From: Bagarius yarrelli
Taxonomy: Eukaryota; Chordata; Actinopteri; Siluriformes; Sisoridae
NCBI GenBank assembly: GCA_005784505.1
Contig: VCAZ01000032.1
Span: 2,588,611-2,652,610 of the forward strand
Reading direction: 5' to 3'
DNA: 64,000 nt
The first letter of the stretch is position 1. Every line of letters begins with the position of its first letter. Positions 31,591-42,494 of the stretch are shown here, piece after piece. Made by a program: the position numbers and the translations under genes. The notes beneath the pieces were generated by a model that ran no database searches, was not told the DNA's origin, and worked only from the letters and a program-made list of their open reading frames with translations.

Positions 31591-32542
31591 GCCCACATGA
31601 AAAAATACCATATCATTCATACCATACACCATACCATACTATACACCATACCATATGCCACACTATACACCATATACCACAAATATACTATACCATACCA
31701 TTGCCACATACCAATACAACTATACCACCATACCATACACCATACATACCATACCCATACCATACACATATATGCCCACCACTATACATCATACCATACC
31801 ATACATCATACCATACCATATGCCACACTATACACAACCATACCACCATACACACAATCATACCATATGCCACCACTACATCCATACCATACCATAACAT
31901 ACCATACCCATATGCCACACCATACATACACCCATACCATACCACATAATCACCATACCATATGAACCACCAACCTATACATGCCATACCATACTATACA
32001 ACCATACCATATGCCATATATACACCATACCATACTATACACCATACCATATGCCACACTATACACCATACCATACCATACACCATACCATATGCCACAC
32101 TATACACCATACCATACTATACACCATACCATATGCCACACTATACACCATACCATACCATACACCATACCATATGCCACACATACACCATCATTACCAT
32201 ACCATACCATACCCATATGCCACACTAATACACCATACCATACCATACACACAGACCATACCATATGCCACACTATACACCATACCATACCATACACCAT
32301 ACCAGATGCCACACTATACATACATACCATACTATACCACCATACATACACAATGCATACCATACCACCATACCATACCATACCAAAACCATTTACCATA
32401 TGCCATACTATACACCATACCTACAACCCATAAATACCAATACCAACATACCATACCATATAGGCATACCCATATCATACCATACATACCCATACCATAA
32501 CATAACATAACATAACATAACATAACATAGAACATAACATAA

Positions 32543-32742
32543 GGGAAGTGGTGGCTCATGGTTAAGGTGTTGGACTACCAACCCGAAGATTGTAGGTTCG
32601 ATTCCAAGCTCCACCAAGGCACCACTGCTGGGCCCCTGAGCAAGGCCCTTAACCCCCAATTGCTCAGTTGTATAAAAAAACAGATAAATGTAAGTCGCTC
32701 TGGATAAGGGTGTCTGCCAAATACTGTAAATGTAAATGTAAG
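32543..32742 (+). mobile_element. SINE family A, complete, inside the CATAC array
   Basis: GGGAAGTGGTGGCTCATGG, GTAGGTTCGATTCC (B box), CCACTGCTGGGCCCC, TGAGCAAGGCCCTTAACCCC, AGTCGCTCTGGATAAGGG and TGTAAATGTAAATGTA. It is the best-preserved copy here. ATAACATAGAACATA occurs close to both ends (32522 and 32744), compatible with a target duplication or with the array itself. Confidence 0.95.
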
Positions 32743-32924
32743 CTATAACATAGAACATACCATACATAATACAACACCATACCATACCAGACCATACACC
32801 AGACCATACCAAACACCATACCAACAACCATACCATACAATACATACATACCATACTACATACATAATTACCATACCCATACCATCCATACCATCCTATA
32901 CATAACATACCATTCCACACTATA

Positions 32925-33062
32925 CATTTACATTTAGATTTACATTTACAGCATTTGGCAGACGCCCTTATCCAGAGCGACTTACATTTTTTTTATATAC
33001 AACTGAGCAATGGGGTTAAGGGCCTTGCTCAGGGCCTATACTTGCTAAGGGCCTATACAACA
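32925..33062 (-). mobile_element. SINE family A, 3' half, inside the CATAC array
   Basis: CATTTACATTTAGATTTACA, GCATTTGGCAGACGCCC, TTATCCAGAGCGACTTACA and GGGCCTTGCTCAGGGCC in reverse order. 5'-truncated after the body. Confidence 0.92.
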
Positions 33063-33110
33063 TACAATACCATACACCATACAATCCCATACCATCTATA
33101 CCTTAACATA

Positions 33111-33246
33111 CCATCCCATACCATCTATACCATAACATACCATCCCATACTATTCAACATACGATACCATACACCATACCATCCCATACCATCTATACCA
33201 TAACATACCATCCCATACTATTCAACATACGATACCATACACCATC
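33111..33246. repeat. 68-bp higher-order unit, two copies
   Basis: A 68-bp block with CCATCCCATACCATC, CATAACATAC and TATTCAACATACGATACC is present twice in a row, nearly identical (33111-33178 and 33179-33246), within the CATAC array. Confidence 0.88.
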
Positions 33247-33357
33247 CATTTCATACCATACCAATATTTACTACAGTGTAATGTGGTGAGTTGTAGTATA
33301 GTGTAGTATATTACAGTGTTTACTCCATCTGTACTATAGTATTAACTCTAGTTAAAG

Positions 33358-33361
33358 ATAA

Positions 33362-33410
<49 letters not shown>

Positions 33411-33411
33411 C
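33358..33411. repeat. (TAGA)n microsatellite
   Basis: About 13 perfect tetranucleotide units. Confidence 0.97.
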
Positions 33412-33845
33412 ACAGAATGGTAGGAAAAGCAAACAAAAAAAGGGTATTGCTGATGATTGAGGTCAGAGTAGAACAGCCGGTCGAGGTCGACTTGACAGGA
33501 AGTCTACAAGAACTTAAATAAGCAGACGAGTAGAAAAAAATCTCGTCATTTGCAGACAGATGGGCTACAACAGCACGCGCACATCAGGTTCCAATCCTGT
33601 CAGCCAAAGAACCCGGATCTAAGGCTACAGCAGGTACAAACTCACTGAAGACTGTTTCGCTTGGTCTTCTTCCAGCCTTTTGCTACATCTGATGGCTGTT
33701 TTTTAGGGGAGTAATTATACTCAGATTCTCTGCCGGTACCTCTAAACCATGAAAAAAAATTTGTAAGAGCAAATTATTAATAATTATAGTCCTTGATTTT
33801 GATGTTTATATATATAGCTTTTTGCCCATATTTTTTCATCTGACT
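33412..33845. other. no gene seen
   Basis: About 430 bp of mixed DNA. Nothing recognised. Confidence 0.45.
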
Positions 33846-33847
33846 GT

Positions 33848-34092
33848 AAAAATACTAATATTAAAGTATTAGTATAGTATACAATATTTAATACTAAAAT
33901 ATACCTTAGTATTAGTATAGTAGTATACAATATTAATACTAAAATACACTTTTAGTACACTTTTAGTATATAATATAATATTTAATAGTAAAATACACTT
34001 TAGTATTAGTATAGCATATAGTATGTAATACTAAAATACACTTTAAGTACACTTTTAGTATATTATATAATATTTCATACTAAAATACACTG
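33848..34092. repeat. AT-rich minisatellite
   Basis: Units combining TTAGTATTAGTATAG, ATACAATATTTAATACTA and AAATACACTTTTAGTAC recur about four times with indels. The composition is almost entirely A and T with TAC/GTA. Confidence 0.85.
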
Positions 34093-34775
34093 GAAAGGTT
34101 TTACTTTAGACTGTAATCATTTAGGTCATTTATGATCAATTATATTTAGTGTATTAATCATATTTAGTGGCTAAAACGTTTAGGCTCAAACCCAGAAAAA
34201 GTCTTTTTGCTTATCCTCCTTTCTCACACTCCCTCTTTCCCAAATCTCCCACCCACATGGAGACTAAAAGCCCTTGTTTTTTTGGGATGGGGATTGAGAT
34301 GACCCGAAACAGGATGTTGATCCAAGGACACACCCACTGGTTGCGAAGTATAGGAAAAAGCCAGACAAGCAGACGCCCACACAGGGCCTGGATCTTGGAC
34401 TGAAATTGTGGTTGTTATTATTAGTGGAAGGAAGATCATCCCTGTACTTGCCAAACGCTGACAGAAACTTTGTACTACATTTAAAAAAAATTCTCATTCA
34501 GATTATATTTGGGTTTCTAGGGTAGGTCATAGCTGCAGGAAATTGGAGGAAATGTTGCTGTATATAGAGGGGAGGTGGTAGGGGCTACAGAGAAGACATA
34601 GCCAAAAGTATTGAAAACGTTGCTGTTATTTTAATCATTATACCAACTTAAAGCTGGATAAAAACATTTTTAGTCAAGCTTTTAAAGAATGAGGATGGAG
34701 GCCATTGTGATGAATTGAAAACCATCTATGGGAAAAACCATGTTAACGTTCTGTTGGTGAGAGAATCTAACAACT
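34093..34775. other. no gene seen
   Basis: About 680 bp. CCAAAAGTATTGAAAACG at 34602 is weakly like a Tc1-type end. Nothing else recognised. Confidence 0.45.
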
Positions 34776-35010
34776 ATGTAAATGTCTTTATTTGTCCCAC
34801 ATACTTTACAGCACAGTGAAATTTGTTTCTTTGCATATACCATGTTAGAAGGTTGGGGTAATAGCACAGCGTCAGCTCTGATACAGCCTCCCTGGGTTAA
34901 AGGGTCTTGTTCAAGGACCCTGGAAGCGACAGGGCTTAAACCCTTGTCCTCCTGGTCTTTCAATCAACAACTCAGCTCCTTAGCCAATTGAGCCACCACT
35001 GTCCCCCCAA
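34776..35010 (-). mobile_element. SINE family B, divergent
   Basis: TGTCTTTATTTGTCCCACA (tail), TTGGGGTAATAGCACAGCG, TCAGCTCTGATACAGCC, GGTCTTGTTCAAGGACCC and TTGAGCCACCACTGTCCCC (head) in reverse. Confidence 0.82.
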
Positions 35011-35207
35011 TTAGTATATTAAAAAATTGTAATAATAAGGTTACCTTAATAACTAAGTAAGTTTGGAAGCCAACCTTTAAATACAGATATGATGTGAGTA
35101 AAACATATATATTCAAAATTTATATCGTAAAATAAGTCTCTGGCATTGTTCAAATGTGGGGATAGGCCCTATCCGGGCCCTGGGCTGTAGTTAGTAGGAC
35201 CAGGGGA

Positions 35208-35382
35208 AGTGGAAGCACAGTGTTGGACTGCTTATTGGAAAGTCTGGGTTCGATTCCCAGCACCACCAAGCTACCACTGTTGGGTCCTTGAGCAAGACTC
35301 TTAACCCCCGATTGCTCAGTTGTATAAAAGAGATAAATGTAAGTCACTCTGGATAAGGACGTCTGTTAAATGCCGTAAACAC
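35208..35382 (+). mobile_element. SINE family A
   Basis: GGGAAGTGGAAGCACAGTG, GGGTTCGATTCCCAGC, CCACTGTTGGGTCCTTGAGC, TTGTATAAAAGAGATAAATG and CTCTGGATAAGGACGTCTG in order. The A-box region is shortened. Confidence 0.92.
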
Positions 35383-35389
35383 CTTGCTT

Positions 35390-35635
35390 TCGAGGCTCTT
35401 GGCTTGGTTTTGGGTAAGCCATCCATCTGTACTATACACTTCCTTTTTAAAGAATGTGTTTGGTTGGTTTCATGTTGTGGATTCATTATCCATCTGTACT
35501 GCAAATCTATCCATATGTATCTATTTTTTTATTATCCATCTGTACTATCCTACCAATCCTTTTCTGTAGAAGCTCTCGGCTGGTTTTCGGGTATGTTATG
35601 GGTCATTATCCATCTGTCTATTTGGCGCTGTTTTA
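35390..35635. repeat. degenerate duplicated block with ATCCATCTGTACT
   Basis: CCATCTGTACT occurs at about 35424, 35491 and 35535, and CCATCTGTCT at 35608. GGCTCTTGGCTTGGTTTTGGG (35394) and AGCTCTCGGCTGGTTTTCGGG (35571) are also diverged copies of one block. Confidence 0.6.
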
Positions 35636-35639
35636 CAGG

Positions 35640-36300
35640 CTTTTTTTGACTAAATCTGAGCAGATCGTATAGCGATCATTTTACCCTGCTGCTTCTTTTA
35701 GCAGTCACATCATTGATAAACCGGGAACTCGGTCATACATACTCATGCCATGACACACGCTTCCACCATGTTTGACAAATGATGTGCTTCAGAATGTGAG
35801 CCTTTACTTACTTTTCCACAAGCTTTACTTTCCATCATTTGGGTAGAAGTTCGTCTTGATTTTATCTTTTCATGTTTTTTTTTTTCAGTTTTCTTATCTG
35901 GCCTTTCTGTTCTGGAAGGTTATCCGAAGTATGCAATTCAATGTAAACCTTTTTTTACAATCGTAAAGGTGTCCCTTGATTGTAGACTTTAAACTTAATG
36001 CTCTTAACTCTTGGCTATATTCTTGGCTTGGCTAGACATTATATAAGGCTTTTTTTGTACCAAGGAAAGTATGTGGCTGATTTTTCATCCGCTTTTATTG
36101 TCTTCTAGGTTTTTTTTCAGGTCTGATATATTTGACGGGCTTCTTTATTTGTATTAACACAACTTTGGACCAATAAAATAGCAACCAACTGGAAATTTAT
36201 ATGACTTGAAATCAACTCCAGATTTTTACACACCTCAAATTACTAATTTCAGTCTGGACTCTGTAGAAGCTTTATGGGCTTTAAGAAATATAAAGAACCC
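35640..36300 (-). mobile_element. Tc1-like transposon, heavily decayed
   Basis: On the minus strand, 35690-35880 encodes pieces such as FINDVTAKRSS, a THSEAHHLS-like stretch and the segment before it. They match the DDE-domain middle of a Tc1-family transposase. The rest, to about 36300, matches the 5' portion only at nucleotide level (TGGAGTTGATTTCAAG). Many stops and indels. Inactive. Confidence 0.6.
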
Positions 36301-36612
36301 ACGATGAAGCTGACTGGGATGCCCAGAAATGAACATTGAGCTGGAGCAGTAACTTTCCCTGAGACTGATCTTTTTATGGGTGTTTTATCATTCAGGTAAT
36401 CATCTTAAAATAAGGTTGTAGTTTAAGTTCAGCAAAATGTGTTAATTTAATTGAGAGAATTTTTTTTTACTTATCGATTAAACATAACACTCAAAGAAAT
36501 TAATTGACACCAGAGAAATAACTATTGTTACAAATAATTACACATGGATCTACACAGAAAAAAATGGACTTTTAATAGTTAATTGCCATTGTTTCTTCTC
36601 AGACTGTACGAT

Positions 36613-37117
36613 CATGATCCCCATGTCACACTGTAGGATCTCGATTGTCATACCGTTGTCATACCATTGTGTCAAACGGATGCACACAAAGACTCATCCG
36701 GAATTTTACCCCAGCAAACTGTGACACGTTCAGTAACCCACGTTGTCACACCAAATGGTAGCAACGACACATAATTCAATTACTTCTTTTTCCTCCATAA
36801 ATCAATACGTTTTCCTTTTCTTGCTGATCTGTCCACCGGACTCGTTTTAGCTATTTTTCCAAAGTGGTTTGACGTTATCTTACATCAGCTTACTTGCTTT
36901 GAAAGTTGTTATAGGATAAATCACACTGCGGGTAAGAATCTGAAACCATCTGCCAGAAGTTCAGTAAAGGGAAAAACACATCGAAATGTTCATTAATCGG
37001 CTTTCGGGGAACAGGTCACACTAGCGATTAAAGGCAACAGATTTTAGCGTAGGATTATAGGAATCTTTTAAGGATTTCAAAATTTGTCTCAGACAAAACA
37101 AAATCACACAGCGGCCA
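36613..37117. mobile_element. family H DNA transposon, copy
   Basis: GTCACACTGTAGGATCTCG starts it. AGACTCATCCGGAATTTTAC, TTTTAGCGTAGGATTATAGG and AATTTGTCTCAGACA follow, and AAAATCACACAG ends it. The same blocks in the same order occur at 42495, and in reverse at 44945. No transposase is recognised. Confidence 0.65.
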
Positions 37118-37242
37118 TAATTGGTTGAATATTTGATGTCACACCCACACAAGCCTTCATTAAGTCCACTATAAAGTCCCTGCTTAGATTGCAGCAAAGT
37201 CGCTTCTGTACTAGATTAGACTAAATTATGTATATGTATGTA

Positions 37243-37507
37243 TGTAATATTCAATTGATTGTCATTGTGCAAGGTACGTGTACAGAGCCAATGAAATGCA
37301 TTTTTCGCATATCCCATCTTAGTAAGTTGGGGGTCAGAGCGCAGGGTCAGCTATGATACAGCGCCCCTGGAGCAGGAAGGGTTAAGGGTCTTGCTCAAGG
37401 ACCCAACAGTGGTTGACTTGCCAGAGGTGGGGCTTAAACCAAGGTGTTTCTGGTCTTCAGATTAACAGCTCAGCACCTTAACCATTTGAGCCACCCTGCC
37501 CCCCAAA
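37243..37507 (-). mobile_element. SINE family B, complete
   Basis: GATTGTCATTGTGCAAGGTA, GTGTACAGAGCCAATGAAAT, CAGCGCCCCTGGAGCAGG, GTCTTGCTCAAGGACCCAAC and TTGAGCCACCCTGCCCC. It is nearly identical to the copy at 4691 over most of its length. Confidence 0.93.
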
Positions 37508-38144
37508 AAATTATATTCATTATTCAGAAAAAATACATGGCAAACTTGCTAAGATTATGATCTAATAAGCAGTGAAATATAACTGCAAACATTTTACTCT
37601 CCATTAAGTCACCCAATCTAGTTAAGGAATTAAAGAGCTGTCAAAAAAACCTGTGATTATACTAAAGCTGTATTGGGTTTTAAGCTTGATGTATTATCCT
37701 GGGGGCGGGGGTGTTTATTTTATAAAGAATATTCTAGCAGAAGACAAACCCCCCTGAGGTATTATTATGCCTAATGACGATAAATCACCCAACTTCAAAC
37801 AAGCGGCAGCTCGTGCGAGATAACAGGTTTCTGTTGAATCCTAATGCGATGGCATTTTCTCGGAGAATAATCAGCTATTTATTAGCATGACTCAGTAGGT
37901 GTTAGTAGTGTCTAGGCATGTAACAGAACAGAAGAAAAAAAAAATTAGGCTAAAAAAGATTTTTTGTTTCCCAGAGAAATTTCTTGTAAGGAGGGGGAAA
38001 AGGTTAAGGACGCAAAAGGGTCACAGTGATAAAGAACAGTGCTACTGGGATTAAAAACCCAACCACAGTCCAAATCATCATCATCTGTCTTGTATAAAAA
38101 CCACCCACAGACGTATTACAATATACCGCACTCATATACACACT
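37508..38144. other. no gene seen
   Basis: About 640 bp. The 37750-37910 part is non-repetitive with no recognised exon. GGGGGCGGGGGTG lies at 37700. Confidence 0.45.
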
Positions 38145-38362
38145 TTATGGCCAAAAGTTTTGTTGATACCCCACCAGCACTGGAGTTAAGGGACACAAAC
38201 ATTGTTCCAGCATAACAATGTCCCTGTGCACAAAGTCCCATGAAGACATGCTGTGTTCTGGTTGGAGTGGAAAAACCCCAGACCTCTTCACCTCAACATT
38301 AGCGTGTAATCTCACTAATACTATTGAGACTGAATGAACAAATTCACCCAGTCACATGACCC
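38145..38362 (+). mobile_element. Tc1/mariner-like remnant with left terminus
   Basis: CACTTTATGGCCAAAAGTTT is a Tc1-type end (compare CACTATATGGCCAAAAGTAT in fish). An internal deletion then leads to ACAATGTCCCTGTGCACAAA, GAAGACATGCTGTGTTCTGG and CACTAATACTATTGAGACTG. This shows the remnants scattered in the window belong to this family. Confidence 0.82.
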
Positions 38363-38388
38363 AGTCAATGCCAGAAATGTTAATATAC

Positions 38389-38392
<4 letters not shown>

Positions 38393-38420
<28 letters not shown>
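38393..38420. repeat. (TG)n microsatellite
   Basis: About 14 GT units. Confidence 0.95.
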
Positions 38421-38423
<3 letters not shown>

Positions 38424-38985
38424 CTACACAATTCCAATTTTAGGATCATTTACAATTCACAGCCCTTCCAAATGTTTTCCAACAGTACCACATCATGTAT
38501 CTATCAACAGAAACTATTTTCAAAGCTGCAGTTTTTTTGTTTAAGAAAAAAAAAGAAAGAATAAAAGTCTCCCAATAGTTTCCTTGTGGGAACCTTTTGA
38601 AGGTGCAACCAGGGTCAAAATGGGCAAATCAGTGTGGGGCTTTCTGTGGGTTTTTATATGTTGTGTAATGAGAACTATGAGCATTATTTAAATATATTGA
38701 TAAAAAGTCAAAACAAGTTTTTGTTCTAATTTAATGACACTAATGGTGATAAAGACAAAAAATTCCACTTTGTAATATGAGAATTTTTTTAACATTGTTC
38801 GATTAGGAAACCAAGCATTGCCTGAACCTTTCAGCACTCACTCATAAGCAACAAAATATGACCTTTTTGCTAAATATATGTAGGACATTAAAATTCTTTG
38901 TATTTATTTACAGATGCTGTGACCCACGTTTTGTAAAGATTGTTTAATCTTTGAGGGATTTAAAAAATGGTCTGAAGCAGGTCCT
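38421..38985. other. no gene seen
   Basis: About 565 bp, AT-rich. Nothing recognised. Confidence 0.45.
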
Positions 38986-39050
38986 ATCCGTCCAATCGAG
39001 AAGCGTTAATTCAGTGGCGGAGGATGTCATCGACCAGAAAGTAATGCTAA
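38986..39050 (-). mobile_element. possible DIRS-type terminal repeat, inverted arm
   Basis: Reverse complement of 39719-39783 with about 80% identity. Shared pieces are CCGTC(C/T)AATCGAGAA and GTCATCGACCAGAAAGTAAT. The other arm continues into sequence also found next to the DIRS remnant at 46800. Confidence 0.5.
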
Positions 39051-39269
39051 ATAAACACACGTTGCACTGCAGTAAGCTCGCATTAAGGTGTGGACAGGGA
39101 TGCTGAAGGTATAGCAGCTGACACAGCGTCTCATTCTCTTGCGAAACCCTTCCAGAACTCATGCTGCATCCAGACGCTTTAGAAATATGACACCCAGATC
39201 AAGACCCGCAGATCTAGTCCATGCTATGTCCGCCTGGCAGCCTAAGACATCAGCCTCGAAAATGCCTTA

Positions 39270-39445
39270 GCACAGGGGTGGGCAATCTCGGCCCTGGAGG
39301 GCCGGTGTTCTGCAGAGTTTAGCTCCAACCTTAATCAAACACACCTAAACCAATTAATCAAGATCTTGCTAGATATACTTGAAACTTACAGGTAAGTGTG
39401 TTGAGGCAAGTTGGAGCAAAACTTTGCAGGACACCGGCCCTCCAG
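39270..39445. mobile_element. palindromic MITE (GGGTGGGCAA type)
   Basis: GGCCCTGGAGGGCCGGTG then CTGCAGAGTTTAGCTCCAAC is mirrored by GTTGGAGCAAAACTTTGCAG then ACACCGGCCCTCCAGGCC. The left end AGGGGTGGGCAATCTCGG is the known terminus of an abundant fish hAT-type MITE. The right end beyond CCAGGCC is worn. Confidence 0.85.
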
Positions 39446-39718
39446 GCCGCAGCAGCGGGACCTAATCCACAGGTACGCCGTGCCTGGTCATTGTCCTTGA
39501 ACAATAAAAGGCAAATACTCATTAGAAGTCTTTCACAATGCTTACAGTCAGCCCCCCTCAAGAGCTGACTGCACATGCTCCATTAACAAGCATGCAACAC
39601 ACTGCAATTGTGTATCCGACCCCAAAATATAGCTGGGGCACAGATAAACACACTGCATGAATTGCATGCCTGCCACTATCTTCTGCTTTCTCTTAAGCAT
39701 TTATAGAGGAGGCGTTAT

Positions 39719-39840
39719 ATAGCATTACTTTCTGGTCGATGACGTCACCTGCCGATGATGCAATGTTTCTCGATTAGACGGATTTCACATGTGCCTTAGG
39801 CCAAAGGTTATAAAATGGGGTTTCCATAGCATCTCGATGC
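39719..39840 (+). mobile_element. possible DIRS-type terminal sequence
   Basis: GCATTACTTTCTGGTCGATG, ACGTCACCTGCC and GATTTCACATGTGCCTTAGG, then CCAAAGGTTATAAAATGGGG. The last part is closely similar to 46820-46870 beside the DIRS recombinase remnant, and the first part is inverted at 38986. DIRS elements have inverted terminal repeats, which fits. Confidence 0.5.
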
Positions 39841-40218
39841 AGCTTGAGTTCCTAAAGAAGAACCAAATTTAGTGAAAAGTAATCCAAGTTAACTCTATTG
39901 GTGAGTGTTATACAATAAATAAACTAATACTGAAATACAGAAATAATTAACTCAAAAATAGGAAATAAAATAAAGTCGACCAAAATATTGTGCTGTATTT
40001 TAGGTATTTTATTTTATGATATCCTTGTTGCTATAAACTCCCATAGGGACATGTATAAGATAAAAGCGCCCTAAATAAAATATAAAAATTCTTAGGAATT
40101 GATTTGTTCATTTTAAGTGCTGTGTTTCTAAATGCTTCGGCGAAATATCAGACATTTTGATACATTCTTTAGAGGGCTATAGAGATATCTTTTCACGTAG
40201 ACAGACAGTTTTTTATTT
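39841..40218. other. no gene seen
   Basis: About 380 bp, AT-rich. Nothing recognised. Confidence 0.45.
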
Positions 40219-40243
40219 TTCTCTCTCTCTCTCTCTCTCTCTT
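40219..40243. repeat. (CT)n microsatellite
   Basis: About 12 CT units. Confidence 0.93.
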
Positions 40244-40314
40244 TAAAATACTTGTTTCCAGACTGTCTATTTTGACACCCCGAGGCACAATTGCGCCATT
40301 TTTGGGTTTGTGTG

Positions 40315-40318
<4 letters not shown>

Positions 40319-40345
<27 letters not shown>

Positions 40346-40372
40346 CCACACACACACACACACACACACACA
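40319..40372. repeat. (CA)n microsatellite
   Basis: CA units with one CCCA interruption. Confidence 0.95.
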
Positions 40373-40950
40373 GCTAAGAAAAAAAATCACACTTAGAAAC
40401 AGGTTTTCTAGCAAAATTACATCATATAAAATTCCTGTCTAGAGCAGTTACTGCTTAATAACTATGTAATAACTAATGAACGAATGAAGAAATAATACAG
40501 ACTAGAAATACAAAAATACAGGTAGTAAAAAGCTTTTTGTTTTTGTAGAACACTTCAGCCAACACTGACCAAAATCCTCCCACACGATCACACATCTACA
40601 CACACATAGCAATTTCCATATCAAAGTGTATATCATCAAAAGGTATCTCGTTGACACTAAAAGCTCACGCGGCTCTCAACTATGACTCTTTTTTCCATGC
40701 TCGTGTTCCTGCTGTGTGACACACGCCTACACTGATATACAATACTAAATATTAACTATACCAGAGTACCTAGGGGGAAGATATTAACCTAATTTACTAA
40801 TAGTATTCACACCTTTGTAAAAGAAATTAAAATGATATAAGAATATATAGAATATAATATACAAACATTAAAGACTTTTTGTGATTTATGTTTTCGTGTC
40901 ACCTTGGTATAACCAAATAAGGAACAGCAGAAATTAATAAATAAATAAAA
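40373..40950. other. no gene seen
   Basis: About 580 bp, AT-rich. Nothing recognised. Confidence 0.45.
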
Positions 40951-40951
40951 A

Positions 40952-41365
40952 TGGCCGGCGCCGTGTTGTACCGGGTTAAGACGCCGGCACCCATTCGCTG
41001 CTGCACTCCGGTGACTCAGGTTCGATTCTGGCTAGGGTCCCTTCCGGTACCACCCCCTCTTCCTCCGTCTTGAGTCCCCTCCAGTCCCACTTTCCTTTCT
41101 CTTCGGCTTGGGTCCCCTCCGGTCCCACCCCCTTCTCTTTCTGGCTTGGGTCCCTTCTGGTCCCACCCCTCTCTCACTTCGGTTTGGGTCCCTTACGGTC
41201 CCACCCCCTCTCTCTCTTCGGCTTGGGTCCATTCTGGTCCCACCCCCCCCTCTCCCTCCAGCTTGGAACCCCTCCGGTACCACCCCCTCCCACTCCCCGT
41301 TTCATCTCTGATCTGTCCTATCAATAAATGCAAAATTTCCCAAAATATATCTTTAAAAAAATAAA
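40952..41365 (+). mobile_element. SINE family D expanded by an internal minisatellite
   Basis: The head GGCGCCGTGTTGTACCGGG, then CAGGTTCGATTCTGGCTAGG, is tRNA-like. The tail CCCGTTTCATCTCTGATCTG then TCCTATCAATAAATGCAAAA matches the family D copy at 56268. Between them lies a tandem array of seven units (41028-41298), where the other copies have a single unit. Confidence 0.8.
41028..41298. repeat. 38-40-bp minisatellite, seven units
   Basis: Units start at 41028, 41066, 41104, 41142, 41180, 41219 and 41259, each of the form CGGCTTGGGTCCCYTCYGGT then CCCACCCCC and a CTCTCT end. Because the unit length is not a multiple of three, frames stay open on both strands. The Pro/Ser/Leu-rich frames are artefacts. 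Confidence 0.93.
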
Positions 41366-42009
41366 CAAACATGTAAATAAATAAATGAATAAATAGTTCT
41401 TACATTCTATTTATCTAGATTAATACAACCCAAAGTCATGGGTTTTGTTTTATGAGCTCAGTGTGAGGACTTGCCCATAACTCCTGTAGTCTGTCTCAGC
41501 TTGCACTCAATTAAACCAAAATTAAATCTTTTTATTGGATAGTTATTGATTTTGTCCTGAGGTTCACTTACATTGATACCAACCACCACCTTCTACCAAG
41601 CATTAATCATAACCGGGTTTGTTTAACCGTTAAATCCACGCTGCTGTAAACATCTACCCAACAGCATGGAGTGTCTACCTGTGTGAAAGTGAAGCTCATA
41701 AAAAACAGAGACCTCCAAGCTGGTTTAAAGCAAGATAAATCCCAGACGTATGTAGTAAAATGTATCATCCACTGCGTTTCTCCTTAACCAACCATAAAGC
41801 CATGATGTCTGGACAAGAAAGATGAACTATCACAGCTGCAAGCATTTTGGAGTAGGACAGCTGACTGAAATTACTACAACTGCTTTTAAAGCCATAGACG
41901 AACACTTAATCACTCACATTTGCACACACCAGCATTCAGAGCTCAGACGTGTCTAATGATTTACGTGCTATTCTGCTGAAAGTTCTCCAAACCAATGCAT
42001 TTAATTTAA
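41366..42009. other. no gene seen
   Basis: About 640 bp of mixed DNA. Nothing recognised. Confidence 0.45.
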
Positions 42010-42380
42010 TGTAATCAAATGTTATTTCTATAGCACATTTAACGAATAGACATTGTCATAAAGAACATTAGAAATATAGGAAAAAAACATATTTGAGATG
42101 AATATTATACAAAGGGGTATCAAAAAGTTTCAAAACAGGCCAACAGATGGCAGCACAATAGAGTGGAGCAGAGTCTTGTTTGAAGCTCCTTCCCTCTGCT
42201 GCCATCTGAACCTCTTGCTACCATCTGTTTGAGTGTCTCAAATTTTTTTATTGACCCCTCATACTTAAAATGTTTCTGTAATTGTATTTATCCCTAATAA
42301 GCAGCTTTAGGGTGAGGAAGAAACCAGGAGAGGAACCAGACCCAAAAGGGAACCTCATTTGTGTGAGTTTTTGTAAATTA
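42010..42380. repeat. dispersed fish repeat R with nested MITE
   Basis: TTTCTATAGCACATTTAACG and AATAGACATTGTCATAAAG before the MITE, and TCCCTAATAAGCAGC, AGGAAGAAACCAGGAGAGG and AACCAGACCCAAAAGGGAAC after it. The second part matches 49410-49510. The origin of this very common fish repeat is unknown to me. Confidence 0.7.
42110..42261. mobile_element. mariner-type MITE with TA target duplication
   Basis: CAAAGGGGTATCAAAAAGTTTC on the left pairs with the reverse complement of the right end (TGAGGGGTCAATAAAAAAAT). TA flanks both sides (42108-42109 and 42262-42263). The inside is also inverted (AGATGGCAGCA / TGCTGCCATCT, CAACAGATGG / CCATCTGTTTG). It splits repeat R. Confidence 0.85.
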
Positions 42381-42494
42381 TTTTGAAATTGTCGCATTGA
42401 ATCCGTTAAATTATCTCGAGGACCTTTTTCTGGAAAAAAATAAAAGACTATCAATTAAATTATGCTACAAACTAACAAAACGAGTTCTTTACCC

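Larger units (their letters stand above)
31605..33262. repeat. CATAC pentanucleotide satellite array
   Basis: About 1.65 kb built from CATAC/CCATA units with frequent CACTATACA and ATATGC variants, passing into (ATAAC)n at about 32495-32540. Two SINE A copies interrupt it (32543-32742 and 32925-33062). All open frames across it (His-Thr-Ile-Pro-Tyr repeats and their reverse) are artefacts of the repeat. Confidence 0.97.

Noticed and set aside
32543..32620. tRNA gene
   Set aside because: A and B box-like sequences are present, but they are the head of SINE family A, which has more than a dozen copies here.
31483..33203. Overlapping frames of up to 170 codons rich in His, Thr, Ile, Pro and Tyr
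   Set aside because: Products of the CATAC pentamer, open in several frames and on both strands.
33111..33246. CRISPR-like array
   Set aside because: The two 68-bp copies are directly adjacent, without unique spacers, in a vertebrate satellite.
41032..41364. Proline- or glycine-rich frames on both strands
   Set aside because: Artefacts of the 38-bp minisatellite, whose unit is not a multiple of three.
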